DNA of 64,000 nucleotides from Selaginella moellendorffii. Its lineage: Eukaryota; Streptophyta; Lycopodiopsida; Selaginellales; Selaginellaceae. The first letter of the stretch is position 1; each line of letters begins with the position of its first letter. The position numbers and the translations under genes were made by a program. This document shows, one piece after another, positions 37,961 to 49,619 of the stretch. The notes under the pieces are model-generated. The model saw only the letters and a list, made by a program, of their open reading frames with translations. It was not told the origin of the DNA and made no database searches. The DNA is taken from assembly GCF_000143415.4 (NCBI RefSeq), contig NW_003314358.1, positions 605,109-669,108 on the forward strand. The letters are read 5' to 3'.

Positions 37961-37985
37961 TTTGTGAGGAGGTAGGGCGAGGGAA

Positions 37986-40587
37986 ATGGCGCCCAAGAGG
38001 CAATCTGCGCGGCTAATGCAGCAGAGGCTGCCAGAGGAGGAGCAAATGAGAATAGCGCTGGCAAATTCCATGAAGACTTTCAAGGAAGAGCAACGCCAAT
38101 GCGCCGATCTCTCTCACTTGGACGACGTCAAGCTGGACGCTACGCAGCGCACGACGCAGGTTTTTCGTCGCAGGAAGCGTCCACGCCAGGTACGCCTCTG
38201 TTTGAGATCTTGTTGTCTAGAGGACAGTTCTTTAGATTTCTCCATTCTCGGTTTTTAGACACTGCCAGGTCCTTTGGAGTAGATTGTTGGCGTGATCGAT
38301 TTCGATGTTTTGCAGGAGGAGGACGAAGAGCCGGCGGTCTCAAACGGTGGAAACGATGAAAATTCTGGCAAAAGCCGGTATGTAGCTACATCTCGCAAGC
38401 ACTTGAGCAAAAACTTATTGTTGTTTACGCAGGACTATGGACGAGATTGTTGAGAGCACTGAGATCTTGAAGGTCGGTCTCATGAATTTTTTCTTTCTTT
38501 CTTTGCTGATGTGCTGCTTACAGGACGCGCCGGCTAAAGCCCGTTCTGCCGGAAAATCCAAGGTGACTCGGTCTTTTTCTTTCCTGGGTGATCCTTGATT
38601 TTTTCTTTTTTTCGCTTGTGTTCTAGCAGTCGAAAACAACTAAGCGCCAGAAATCCCTCAAGCGTCTGATACCCTCAACCAAAAAGTAGTCGGAGTGATG
38701 TTTTGGTGCCAAGCAAGCTGATGCCATTGTGTTGCAGAAAAAAGAAAAAGGACCTCGTTAGGAGTTACTTTGGATTCTCTGCGGTATAGTCAAGCGTTCG
38801 TTGGCTTTCAACTAAATGTTTTATTTGCAGCCTGGAAAACTAGAAGAGCCATCGCCTGAAGGTTCCAATGAGGTGAGCCATTTACATTCTTGTGGTATGT
38901 AACAGCTGCCAGTTCCAGGAAGTTCTTTTAGTTGACGATGAAGACCATCTACAAGATAGCGAACAGCAATTGAAGAGGTAATGTCGGGAAGCTTTGCTAG
39001 TCACGTTTTTCACCCTTTTAAGATCAGATGTGGAGTGAAATTTGCATATCCCTCTCGGTACGTATTTGTTATATAGCCACTTAGCCTTCTGACTTCTCCA
39101 ATCTTTAGTAATGATCCGGAAGCAGTAGAAGTCGAAGAACACCATTTGCAATGTCTAGCGGAACACGAGTATGTCAACGACACAATTATTGATTTGTATA
39201 TCAAGTACGTTTCGCAAAGTTCTTACTGCTAAGCCCCAAGTTTATTTGTCACAGGTACATTCTTGTATCTCAATCCACAGAACTGGAGAGGTTTCACGTT
39301 TTTAACAGCTTTTTCTTCAAACGGCTCGCTCAAGCAGTTTGCGACGAGGTGAGGCTAATTATCCTTTTTCATGTAAGAGATCATCTTTGTAGGACTACGT
39401 TGAAAGCGTTGGCAAGCTACGGAAATGGACGAAGGGCGTTGACATCTATGACAAAGCCTACGTTTTGATGCCTGTCCATCAGCAGTGAGTTTGATTTTTT
39501 CGCTCTGTGGTTTCTTCTTGACACTTTCGCAGGATGCATTGGAGCCTTGTTGTGGTTTGTTTTTCAGGCCCGAAGCCTGGATGCCATATACTTCACCTTG
39601 ATTCTATGCAAACTGGGCACGTTAGTCGTCCTATTTATGAGGTTGTTCGCCGGTACGTGAATTCTCGGGTTTTGTTTGCCATTGCCTGGTTATTTGACAG
39701 GTACTTGGCGGCCGAATGGATTTCTCATGGTGGTGAGAACAAGGACTTTAAGAATGTTCATGAAAGGAAAGTAAAGGTATGCACGAGTCTCTTGCAACTT
39801 TTAAAGAGTCTGTCGTTCTTCTTTCTCTTCTGCAGGTGCCAAAGCAGCAAAACGAGTACGACTGTGGCCTTTTCATGCTTCATTACATTCAGCAGTTTTT
39901 GTCAAAGGCTCCAGCCAGTTTCAGCGACTCCATGGTCAAGGACATGGTAGTAAGTTTTTTGTGAAACACGAGTTCTTATCGTGAGCTCCTTTTGTTTTGC
40001 AGCATGCATGGTTCTCACTAGCCGAAGCATCCAAACTTCGGACCACCATCCGGGACATCACGGACAAGATATTCTTCCCGAAAGAAGGTAAAGAGGAACC
40101 GGCGTTGGATTCGGTCGCTATCGACGGGGCTACGAAGCCAGAGTCAGAACAGGATCCTTCAGCTGCATTCATCAACGAAGCAACTGTTGAAGGCTCGAAT
40201 GGCGATAACACCACCCAGCAAGCAGTGACAAATGATACCACCCAGCAAGCAGTGGCGAATGATAACACCAACCAGCAAGCAGTGACGAATGATCCAGCAA
40301 GTGTTCCCAGCAGTGAGGAGAGACGCGATGATGATCCAGCAAACGTTCCCAGCAATGAGGAGATACGCGATGACCATCCAGCAGGAAATCCTAGCAGCGA
40401 GGAGATACTTCCAGCTAGCACTGGCAACGATCCGGTAAACAATTCCAGCACTGAGGAGATAGTTCCAGCCAGCACTGGCAACGATCCGGCAAACAATCCC
40501 AGCACTGAGGAGATAATCCCCGGAAGAAGTGATCCAGATGGGATGGTTCCGGGAGAAAGTCACGAAGATCATCCAGCGAGCAGCTAG
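37986..40587 (+). CDS. OTS1-like: ULP1-type SUMO protease (OTS-like, C48 peptidase)
   Basis: About 14 exons; the first are 37986-38189, 38316-38377, 38433-38472 and 38524-38562. The N-terminus MAPKRQSARLMQQRLPEEEQ is basic and disordered, with Lys-rich stretches that could serve as nuclear signals. The protease domain carries the expected residues: His in MHWSLVVVCF, Asp in HILHLDSM, and Gln and Cys in VPKQQNEYDCGLFMLHY. KWTKGVDIYDKAYVLMPVHQ also fits OTS/ULP1c-d types. These enzymes remove SUMO from target proteins and mature SUMO, acting in stress and light signalling (family knowledge). The last exon adds a ~180-residue Asn/Ser/Glu/Pro tail with degenerate repeats (NDTTQQAV, PSTEEI and PASTGNDP units) not typical of the core enzyme. 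Confidence 0.9.
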
Positions 40588-40776
40588 ACTGAGCAAAGCG
40601 ACGTGATCCAGCCACAAATCCGAGCAGCGAGAAGAAATGCGACGAAGATCCACACCAGAGACGACGATGTAGCCGTGACAAGTACATAAAACCATGTATT
40701 ATAAACATTGATCAATTGTACGGAGGGTTTATATAGTACGGATTATCTATTCGTTAAGTTTTTTAGGGTTCTTCAA

Positions 40777-41640
40777 ATGGCGATGTGCTCCTTGAGCGTT
40801 GCGACTGCCGCGAATTTGGCGCCGCAAGCGCCCCAGCAGCAGCAGCAGCTCTGGCGATCGAATGCGCTGGTGTCGTGGAATGGAGGGGCAGGCGGGGGGA
40901 AGAATCCCGTGAATGCGGCGAATCGGTGCTCGCTGAGGTAAAACCCTATCGATTTCTTGCGAGATTCGTGACAGTAGCTGCGGCAGGCAGGGAAATATGA
41001 CGTTTCGAGCTGCCATCGCTCAAGCTTCCACTCCATTGTCTGTAAGTCCGGTAGATCTTTTCAAAGTTTTCTCTTGCTGATGGTCATTCATAGCCAGCAG
41101 TGGTCTGGTAATGGAGAATTTGGAGAGGAGGAATACAACGAAGACGCGGATTCTTTCTCGTATCTCGTCAGCACTGTCCAGTGTATCTTACATTTCAAGT
41201 AAGTTTTTCGTTCTTTCTTTCTCCTCTTTCTCCTCTTTCTCCTCTTACTCTTATCTTTGGCCGTGGTTTATCAGATATCGAGTCGGGCACACGCTCGATG
41301 AATATGACGCCAAGCTAATCCAAGAAGAAGTCTTACGGTTTCATCCAAGAGCGGCTGAGAAGATCGGTTGTGGCGTGGCAAGCATAATGGTATGAAAAAT
41401 CCTCCTTTTTGTCTTTCTGAATACTAGCCTGAGGACTCTTGGCAGATAAACTATCACCCGGATTATAATCGAAGCCGGTGCTTCATGATCAACAGACTAG
41501 ACGAGTCCGTTTGTGACTTCTCGTACAGGAAGTGCATGCTGGAGCGAGCAAGGCTGAAAGGAATTCACTTGGTAGCTGCGAGAAAGCTCTTGAATATGGA
41601 CTATATAAACATTTCCGACCAACGCCGGAGTCCAGAGTGA
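40777..41640 (+). CDS. DCL-like: DCL-like plastid protein (DUF3223), 207 aa
   Basis: Five exons: 40777-40937, 40987-41041, 41101-41198, 41275-41389, 41446-41640; 624 nt in one frame. The N-terminus MAMCSLSVATAANLAPQAPQ is Ser/Ala/Gln-rich and fits a transit peptide. The C-terminal half carries the DUF3223 pattern: YRVGHTLDEYDAKLIQEEVL, FHPRAAEKIGCGVASIMINY and HPDYNRSRCFMINRLDES, then VCDFSYRKCM. Tomato DEFECTIVE CHLOROPLASTS AND LEAVES (DCL) has this domain and supports plastid rRNA processing and chloroplast development. The start was chosen at MAMCSLS because the upstream in-frame ATG precedes a TATA-like and leader sequence. It sits about 190 bp after the SUMO protease stop on the same strand. 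Confidence 0.82.
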
Positions 41641-41942
41641 GAGTTTGTTTGATACATACTGATCCGTGTTTGTATTTTTAACAACCATTGTATGTACTAA
41701 ACATTTTGGAAATTTTTTTTGGTCTATCGATGAGTTATTTCTGGGATCAGCGAGACAGGCTAGTAATTTACGTTTTAGCATCACTGACAGCTTCTCTGTC
41801 ATGCATAGAAAATTGTCCTGGAGATGAAAAGTGAGACTTCGATCTGGAGGTAAATTGCCATGCTTATTCTATTCGAACAAAAATTCATTTACAAATTCAT
41901 GGCAGGTGCTCTTCCTCCACCTTATTTGTTTTTGGACTTCGC

Positions 41943-43300
41943 TCAAGTTGGTGTGGTTGAATTCGGTGGGGCGTTGAAGCTGCTGCAGCTCTGCCTTATT
42001 TCCCCGTCGCTTCCAGTCTTGACGCTTATGTTGCTCATCTTGGTCATCGCCTGTACAAACGCCGCGAAGAAGTCGTCCTGGGAATCAGCCATCTCGTTCA
42101 CCAGCGGCCTGGTGGTGTTATCGGTGAACAGCACTTGGTCCGCAAACAGGAGGCCTCTTCCAATCTGCAAGTTCTTGTAGTAAGAGTTGTCAAAGACGAA
42201 GGGGGAGCTGACATCGAACGGGGTGAATTTTCCAGGTCCAGTTTCGCCGGGTGGACAGCTCGCTTTGAGCGATCCAATGTAAGACGCGTTCACGCTCGGG
42301 TCGCTGCTGCCGTTTACTCCATCAAAACTGTAAAGCCTGCTCCGGAACTGGTTGCAGTGAGAAAATCCAAGAGTATGCGCTCCTGCGAAGAAACAAAGTC
42401 ACTGTCTGTCAAAAGGATTGGTCGAGCTATTCGAAGGATTTGCACCTGAGAGGATCACCATGTCGTCAGCGGTGAGGTTGACAGCAGCAAAGTTTTCTAT
42501 TAGCTCGCTAACGTTGAAGTCTGCTCCAGGTAATCTGCCAGGAACTCTGGAAGCTTGGGATATCAGTCCATCTCTTCGGCCTTTGGTGACTTCCCAGTGC
42601 GGGCCTCCAGCCTTGAACAGGACGAAGTTAGAGGAGTAAGAAAGCTCTTTCCCGGAGGAGAATCACGATGCAGAAAATCAGCAGCGGTAAATCTGAGCCA
42701 GCAACTTACAGAGAATGGTCGGAATTCAGTAACAAATCAGCAAGTTTATGGCAACTACGACCAAGTCCGCAGGCTATGGAACAGGGAATCCTAAAAACAA
42801 AAGCAGGGAGTCATAGCAAGGTGGTGGGAGTTACCAGTACTACGGCGTCTCGCGCAGCCATGACGACTATGTCGGCACAGGAGACCACGCCCGGGCAGGC
42901 AACCTCCACGGCTTTCTTGGCCTGAATTATGGTGTCAAAGGCTTGCTGCGGGATGTTGTTCTCGGTCGCGTCCCTCTCGGCGGTGTTGTTGGTGGTCGAA
43001 GTTATGAGAATTGATGCGTCACACCCCTGAGGAAGAAGAACCAAGGAAGAAGCAGAGTAAACGTCCATTTTCGAGAGCTCGGGGGACTCGACTCACCTCT
43101 ACGAAGCAATCGTGAGCAAGCAGCCGGAGTGTTGACGGCGTGACTACGTTGGACTGATTGGCCATCGCGCTGACCGCGTTGTGAACGAGCTTGTCTACAT
43201 CGGGGCAGGTCCTGTTGTAGAAATCCACCGAGAGCTGCGACGATCCGAGATCCGAAAGGGAGAGCAGGGAAACGAAGAGGAGGAGGAGCGAGCAGCGCAT
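41943..43300 (-). CDS. Class III plant peroxidase, 333 aa
   Basis: Four exons (minus): 43300-43097, 43026-42835, 42611-42446, 42382-41943; 1002 nt in one frame. Residues 1-23 (MRCSLLLLFVSLLSLSDLGS) are a signal peptide, followed by QLSVDFYNRTCPDVDKLV. The distal haem pocket is LRLLAHDCFVEGCDASIL (Arg59, His63), where the usual aromatic before His is Ala62. PGVVSCADIVVMAARDAV and the proximal AHTLGFSHCNQF (His190) are present, and cysteines occur at the family positions. Secreted class III peroxidases oxidise phenolics with H2O2, in lignin and wall cross-linking. The Ala62 change is the one unusual pocket feature; it may alter reactivity, but this is inference. Confidence 0.92.
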
Positions 43301-43397
43301 GGTGATGCCTCCTCTGGCTTCCTTCACACAGGAGAAACTAATTGCTGGAACCAAGTAAGCCGAGTCTCTCCACTGCTAGCATTTCTCTTTTCTCACA

Positions 43398-43398
43398 G

Positions 43399-43449
<51 letters not shown>
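43398..43449 (+). repeat. (CT)n microsatellite
   Basis: Uninterrupted CT dinucleotides, about 26 units, just upstream of the peroxidase gene. CT/GA runs are frequent in plant promoters and leaders. Confidence 0.9.
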
Positions 43450-43452
<3 letters not shown>

Positions 43453-43454
43453 CT

Positions 43455-44850
43455 TGCCAGAAACTGATCGATCGCTCGCTCGCTCGCTCGCTTGCTGCTG
43501 CAGTTTTCTTTCGCTCCCTTTCTTGCAACAGATGCAACAGCTGTGGGAGCAAAGCAGAAAAGTAAAAGAAGAAACGCAGGCCAGAGAAACCCACCGTGGG
43601 AGGAGAGATTTCCCAGCGAGTAAACAGATTTGGAAGAGAAATACACCAAAACAGCCTCAAAACTGGAGCTTCAGGGCACCTGCAGCAACAGCACCTTCAT
43701 CGCTTGGTCACTTCACTACCTTTTCTGAGAAAGTGATGGCTAGCAGCAAGCTTTGGCTATGGCAGGCCTTATTGTTCTTATCAAAGTTCCTGAAGGAGAG
43801 AGTGCCTTGGAGCAGCCACTATCAGGATGCCACAACAAGCCAACAAAACATTGATTGCTTCACAAGAGGAAAACTCTCTCTGGAGATGGCAATTGATGTG
43901 AGATCACAAATGCAGTTAAGTCTGGCCTTTTTTTACATGTCTATCTCTCTCCTTTTCCACTCTTAAGATATTTTTCTTTCTAGCATAGATGGAAAGAGGG
44001 ACACAAAGCCTTTGCCTTGCTTTGTCTAGCACCCTACAAATTAGCTGCCCTTTTTATAGTACACCAAGGCACACCAAATTGAGGGTGGCAGGGTTGCATG
44101 GATTACAATTCATGTCCAGCCAACATGGGAAGCATATCCTATTTTTATGTTCCTTTTCCATTTTTTCCAGAATCTACCTTGTCATGCAGCACTGATCTGC
44201 ATAAAAAGGAAGAGAACACAAGTGCAAAAAGACACCAGGAAAAGGAAGAAAGGAATCTCATTAAACTTTTTTTCTTCTCTTTTTAAATTTTTTACAAAAA
44301 GAGGTGCATACCTTTGACCTCCTTCACTGCCATGCACTGATTGATTGCCTTCCATGACCCAAAGACAAAATCCACCAACACCAAGCAATTAAAGCTTTGG
44401 CCAAAATAGAATTTAAAAGAAGGGAAGCTTCCTTTCTGTCTCACAGAGCTGAGCAGAAGTTGAGTCTCACTTGTTCTTGCTTGTTAACAAAAACAAGTAA
44501 AAAAGATCAAAGAAAGATTTCTCGCACCTTTGCTCCAGCATTCATTGACTTTGCAGCTGAATGAGAAACTCCCACCTGTGTCATGATCCAGCCAAGTGTT
44601 GTCCTGGCTCAGATATTCCCACTTCTTTGCCATTAATGTAGTATTTCATCCATCGTCTTCTTCTTCTTCCCTTCCATCATCACGTCCACGCGGTCTGTTC
44701 AGTCTGTTGCCTGCAAGGGACTCGGTAACGGATTCCCAGAAAGGAGAAAGAAATCCTGCCGCTTACAGGCCATGTAGATCGCTGCTCTGCTGAACTCGAA
44801 CTGGCAGGAGCTGTGCACTGGATCCAGCAAAACTTTGAAAGCTGTAGCCA
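43455..44850. other. Spacer between peroxidase and LysM gene
   Basis: A 261-codon open frame (43181-43966, plus) exists only because the CT run has no stops; it has no domain. The rest holds nothing recognisable. It should include the peroxidase promoter. Confidence 0.5.
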
Positions 44851-44855
44851 CTCAA

Positions 44856-46545
44856 TCAGGGACTGCTCGTCTTCATCCTCCCCGGAGAGGCGGCAGAGAT
44901 GACGTTCTTGATGACTGCAACCGCTGGAGTATAGTCACTGCTGCTGCTGCCGCCGCCGGTTACGCAAGAGCTCGTGTCTGGAGGAAACGGAAAATGCATA
45001 CTTAACAGCAGTGGAGCTTGCCTTTCCTCCAGCAGCTCGGGAATCCTCTTCTTAAAACCTCTGCTTTTCAAGCTTCGAGCAACTTTGCGCCTGTAAACAC
45101 ACGCACAAACTGAGGAAGATCGAAACGAGAAAGGAGTGAATAGACATACCAGTATCGTATCGTTGCCATGTGAAACCACCACTGCGGGCCACCATTGTGA
45201 GTGCGAGCTAAAGTTTCCAAGTCGTCGAACTCGAGTGACCACGGACAGTATCTAAGCCAGTAGTTCACAGCAGTTCGCTCGGCGTATTCCACGTCGTCGC
45301 ACAGCTCGTACTTGGCACCGCTTGGATCTTTTTGCCACCAAGCATCTTCGTGGTAATCTGTGCTGCATTAGAAATCCACCAAAACCCGCTTCAATTCTCA
45401 CTCTTGCCTGCTAGATCAGTGTCAAATAATATCTATTTAACATCGACTAGCCAACGAAGGAGAGGAGATATTTTACCTGATTTGCAAGGGACCAATGCTT
45501 CGACCACCATCTCCAATCGGCGCAGGAACCATGAAACTCGATTCTATGTCTCGCATCGCGTCCAAGAGAAGCCTGTGCCTTTCACGGTACTCGTCCACAT
45601 CTGCCATGCATGGGTGAGATAAAGCTTTCCGGAAAGTGGCCACTTTCAAGGGAAAAAAAACGAGATTTTTCACTTAAGACCTTGGAAAGCAATGGATGGA
45701 AGTACGAAAGATAAGGTTATCAGAAAATCCAGACAAAAGCTGACCCAGGAAAAATGAAAAGGATGGATTCGCAAGAAAAAGAAAAATCATCGCCTGAAAA
45801 GATCGAGCATTTGCTAGATCTCATGAAAAGAAAAGGAAAATAAAGAGATATCAAACGCAATCCAATGGATGGAAGGCATGAAAGATAAGGCTATCAGGAA
45901 ATCCAGAGAAAAGCCGAGCCAGGAAAAAAAAGGATAGATCCACAAGAGAATGGAATTCATAGGATCGAGCATTCTTAGACCTGATGAAAAGAAAAAGGAG
46001 CAAGCAAAGCAATGAGTGCCAAAAGAATGCATGGAAACTCCCTACCAGGAAGGAAAAGAAAAAACCATGGACAGAGCTATCATACCTCTGGGAGGAGGGA
46101 ACACATCAAAAAAAGTAGCATTGGCACTTCCAAATGCTTTGGTTCTAGCCCTGACCTCGCGAAATACCTGGCGGCGCTGGATCCACTGGGATGGGCAGTG
46201 AGGAACGAAGAGAATGTCGCCAGGGAACAAGAGATCCAGCGTCGCCAGATGCAAATTGAGCTCCTGGAGCTCCTCCACCAGAAGCCCTAGCCCCTGCGCG
46301 ATCTCCCAGGCCGTGTCACCGGCCTCGACGAGCAGCGGCTCCAGGCGCGCGCCGTGGTTCCACACGCGCCGCGGCAGCCAGGGGCGCGGAGGAACTCGCA
46401 GCGTGGCGCCGGCGAGAATGAGATCGCTATCGAGGCCATTGAAGGACTGGAGACGGCGCCAGTCGACCCCTAGCGATTCCCCAAGCTTCCACAGCGTGTC
46501 GCCCTCCTCTACGAGCAGCGCTGCCGATCCATTCGCCATTGCCAT
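44856..46545 (-). CDS. Two LysM domains fused to an i-type-lysozyme-like domain, 343 aa
   Basis: Four exons (minus): 46545-46086, 45600-45477, 45362-45150, 45090-44856; 1032 nt in one frame. LysM 1 spans residues 10-52 (LLVEEGDTLWKLGESLGVDW) and LysM 2 spans 71-115 (LLVEAGDTAWEIAQGLGLLV). LysM modules bind GlcNAc polymers. The second half follows the invertebrate-type lysozyme pattern: MRDIESSF (Glu173), IGDGGRSIGPLQIS (Asp184), DYHEDAWWQKDP, and ARTHNGGP at 247-254. Glu-Asp spacing is 11, against 12 in clam i-type lysozyme. Most cysteines of secreted i-type enzymes are missing, and the N-terminus has no signal peptide, so an intracellular or plastid site is possible. A Ser-rich tail follows. 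Activity is inferred, not shown; an inactive muramidase fold is the alternative. Confidence 0.75.
45680..46005 (-). repeat. Imperfect tandem duplication inside intron 1 of the LysM gene
   Basis: Two ~160-bp halves share AATGGATGGAAG, GATAAGG(T/C)TATCAG, AAATCCAGA and GATCGAGCATT in the same order. They lie at about 45684-45840 and 45858-46000. Both are non-coding. Confidence 0.7.
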
Positions 46546-46884
46546 GAGATCACGAGAAATTGGAATATCCCTGCGGTTTAAAATTTGGCATCTCGAGGAG
46601 CGCTTGAGAATATCCGGTGTGCTTTAAATATAGTAGATCTTTGAGTATATTCTGAGTTTTACGAAGCTTTCTTTAGCATTAAACTCTTATAACTTTTTGA
46701 ATTACAAAAGTTTTAATACTTTTAATGAGAAATTATTATAGACGTGTGAGTGCATGGCTTGGCCCTCACAGAAGATATTTTATATTTCCATTTATCCTTC
46801 TTACTTAAAAAGAATTTATTATTTAAACATGAATAAATAATTACTATTGTATATACTATAAATAAAAAAAATCAAGGTGAAAAC

Positions 46885-46989
46885 ATATATACATACATAC
46901 ATACATACATATATATATGTATATATATATGTATATATATGTATATATATATATATATGTATATATATGTATATATATGTATATATATG

Positions 46990-47020
<31 letters not shown>

Positions 47021-47061
47021 GTATATATATGTATATATATGTATATATATGTATATATATG

Positions 47062-47094
<33 letters not shown>

Positions 47095-47186
47095 GTATAT
47101 ATATATATGTATATATGTGTATATATATGTATATATATATATGTATATATATATGTATATATGTGTATATATATATATATATATAT
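46885..47186. repeat. Long (ATATGT/AT)n microsatellite
   Basis: About 300 bp of ATAC, TATATATG and TATATAT units. The open frames seen in it on both strands are only a property of the repeat. Confidence 0.95.
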
Positions 47187-47189
47187 AAA

Positions 47190-47510
47190 ATATATAATAT
47201 ATGGTTAATACTATGTCGCCGAAATGGTAAATCATCAATAAATGATATAAGATTCTCAAACTTATTATGAAGCTTTTTAATTTATGACTCAACCTTTTAA
47301 GCCTTAAAAACCTTATCAATAAAAGGTAAATTCTGTTTTGTACCTTATCGACATTGAATGTCAAGTATAACAACCATTAACAGTATAAAATCCTCATCCA
47401 AAAAATCTTAAGATACTAGAACAAGAAATTCGTTAAAACATGAGAAAAGAGCAAAGAAAAAAGAGAAGCTTATTTACATTTTCAATATCACCTTAAAACT
47501 GTCTTTTTTA
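47190..47510. other. AT-rich spacer beside the microsatellite
   Basis: Nothing recognised. Confidence 0.4.
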
Positions 47511-47512
47511 TT

Positions 47513-48928
47513 GTCTAGGGACGGATCTTGATAATCATTTATGGAAAATGGGAGAATTATGGTACACATAAAGAAAGTGTGGAATAAATATTGAAAGCAC
47601 CACCAGAGATGGGTATATAGGACATTGTCGTATGATTGAGAAGTTGCACTGATCTTTTTATTGGCTAAAAATATGACATGATGTTATTTAATATGTGTAT
47701 AATTGCATTTAGTGCTAAATTTATAATACTCCCCCTTGTGATGCAAAAGGACAATTGAAATCAATTATAATTTCCCGTTCATTTGAGTTGGTGGCATTTT
47801 ATTTAATAGGACCTTTTCCATGATCAATTGCTGATAATGAGTATGTCATTATTGTTTTTGACTACTTGGCTTATTAGGTGAAAATTAGTGCTTTTGCTAA
47901 TGTGTCTGTACCTGCTGTTAAATATTTTTTCCTCAATCAAGTGGTGTTTCAACAATTCTGTCTAAAGTGGATTCTTTCGGATAATGATCCCACATTTATG
48001 GTTGAGGCATTTCATATTTTGACATCTCAATTAGGGATATACCACACTTGCATAAGTGCTTAATATTTATAATCAAACGGTTTAGTGAAATGGCTTGTTA
48101 AGACTTTCAAAAAACTGATCACGAAGTATATAAACTTTCAGCATTCAAATTGAAATGGTTTATATAATGAAACATCAATAGAACTCTACACCCCTATAAC
48201 ATATGCATACTGAAGTAATGGCAAATAACTTTTATATGGTCATGATTTAATACTACCAATGGAATTGAGTTTATCTTTGCAATTGTTGCAGGCTATTGAT
48301 GCTAAGTTGTGGAATCAATATTTGACAAACATTCTTCCATTTGTTCAAGTAGAGTTTGCCAAACATCTGGGCCATATATAAGTGGGACAGTAATAACGTT
48401 ACAACTCCCATCATCATCCACGTATGGAGTACAAAATAGATGACCTAATGTTAGTTCATTTTCCCCATCTTATAATATGTGGTTTATCTAAAAGGCTTCT
48501 TACTTAGTGGAAAGGTCCATATCAAGTGTTGTAACAAGTTAGACTGCAAATTTATGAGGTTCAGCATGACATCCAATAAGCTAATCTTCCAAAAATTATG
48601 CATACAATGGCTAAAATATTTTGTAAAAAGGGATTATAAACAATTAATACCATTTATAAATCCACTGATGCCTCCTCTTAATGTTCTTCAAGATCCCGGC
48701 CCATCCACAAAAGAACCCTAATAGTCTTCTATCATTCCGAGAGAAGGGGATGATGTGAGGTCAAAGTGTATAGCTATAATGCTGTATATTAATATTAGCA
48801 TAGTGGGATTTTGGTAACCATTAGATTAATTTCAATTTAGACCATTCGCTCATATATAAGTTAAGGTTTTTGGGCTAATTAATATGTATATTTGTTGTAT
48901 TTTCTTTCCATATTCCATACACTCACAA
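47513..48928 (+). mobile_element. Heavily decayed Ty3/gypsy 3' remnant (integrase region to LTR)
   Basis: 47513-47560 matches the sequence at 34776-34806 of the first element (GGGACGGATCTT...GATCATTTATGG). The integrase region 47600-48065 still reads VVFQQFCLKWILSDNDPTFM and VEAFHILTSQLGI. A polypurine tract GAGAAGGGGATGA leads into an LTR at 48755. Compared with the first element, nearly all C in CG and CNG contexts has become T (or G to A on the other strand), as expected of old methylated DNA. No functional protein remains. Confidence 0.85.
48755..48928 (+). repeat. 3' LTR of the decayed gypsy remnant
   Basis: It starts TGTGAGGTCAAAGTGTATAG and aligns along ~170 bp to the LTR at 31551, with many transitions. 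It ends near ATTCCATACACTCACA. Confidence 0.8.
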
Positions 48929-48929
48929 G

Positions 48930-49600
48930 ACTATATTATTATTCATAACACAAACATTACATATATAAAGGTAAGTAGAAATTTAAACTAAACAGTTTAA
49001 TAATAGTTATAAATCACTTAGTTATTTAAATTTTATTACCTTGCCCTTATTTTATTACTTATTTATATGATTTAAGGAAGTAGACAAATCATTTAATATA
49101 GTGTTTGATATAAGTTTATAATTTCATAATTAAAAATAAAAATATTTTTCAAAATAAATAATATAAATTTATTATTAAACATTAAATCATTATAGCATGA
49201 ATGTAAGTTTTATTTCTATGTTTAATTGTATGGTTTCTTGTTAGATTTAGCTAAGCAAGTTGGGAACTTCTTCTTAATAATATTTACTCAAAAACTCTTT
49301 AATATATTAACAATGTAATAAGTACAAACAAGCTTTTTGATTAATTTAATATAATTAATTACTACTTATTTAAATTCTGTCTTCAAGTCTCTATATCTTT
49401 TACTAGGAACAAAAAATTTGAATTGGATTTGTTCTTTTTATATATTGAAAACAAAACATGAAACTCATGTAGAATGGTATTCACTACTTCAATTAATTCT
49501 TTATAAGAAACTAACCAGTTGGGAGTCTTAATATGTCATTAGCCCCTAATCTCTTTTGAGGATGGCCAAGAAAAGAAGAAAGCAAGAGAAGAAACTAATT
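48930..49600. other. AT-rich spacer
   Basis: No coding signal seen. It includes the 3' end of the gene at 49620. Confidence 0.45.
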
Positions 49601-49619
49601 GGAGAAACGAAAAGAGAGA

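Noticed and set aside
43181-43966. 261-codon plus-strand frame over the peroxidase promoter
   Set aside because: Held open by the CT microsatellite (Ser-Leu repeats); overlaps peroxidase exon 1 antisense; no domain.
46877-47190. Possible CRISPR-like array
   Set aside because: Repeat units are 6-8 bp and continuous with no spacers; a microsatellite in plant DNA.
46819-47373. Several Tyr/Ile-rich frames over the AT microsatellite
   Set aside because: Pure repeat translation (IYIYIY), not genes.
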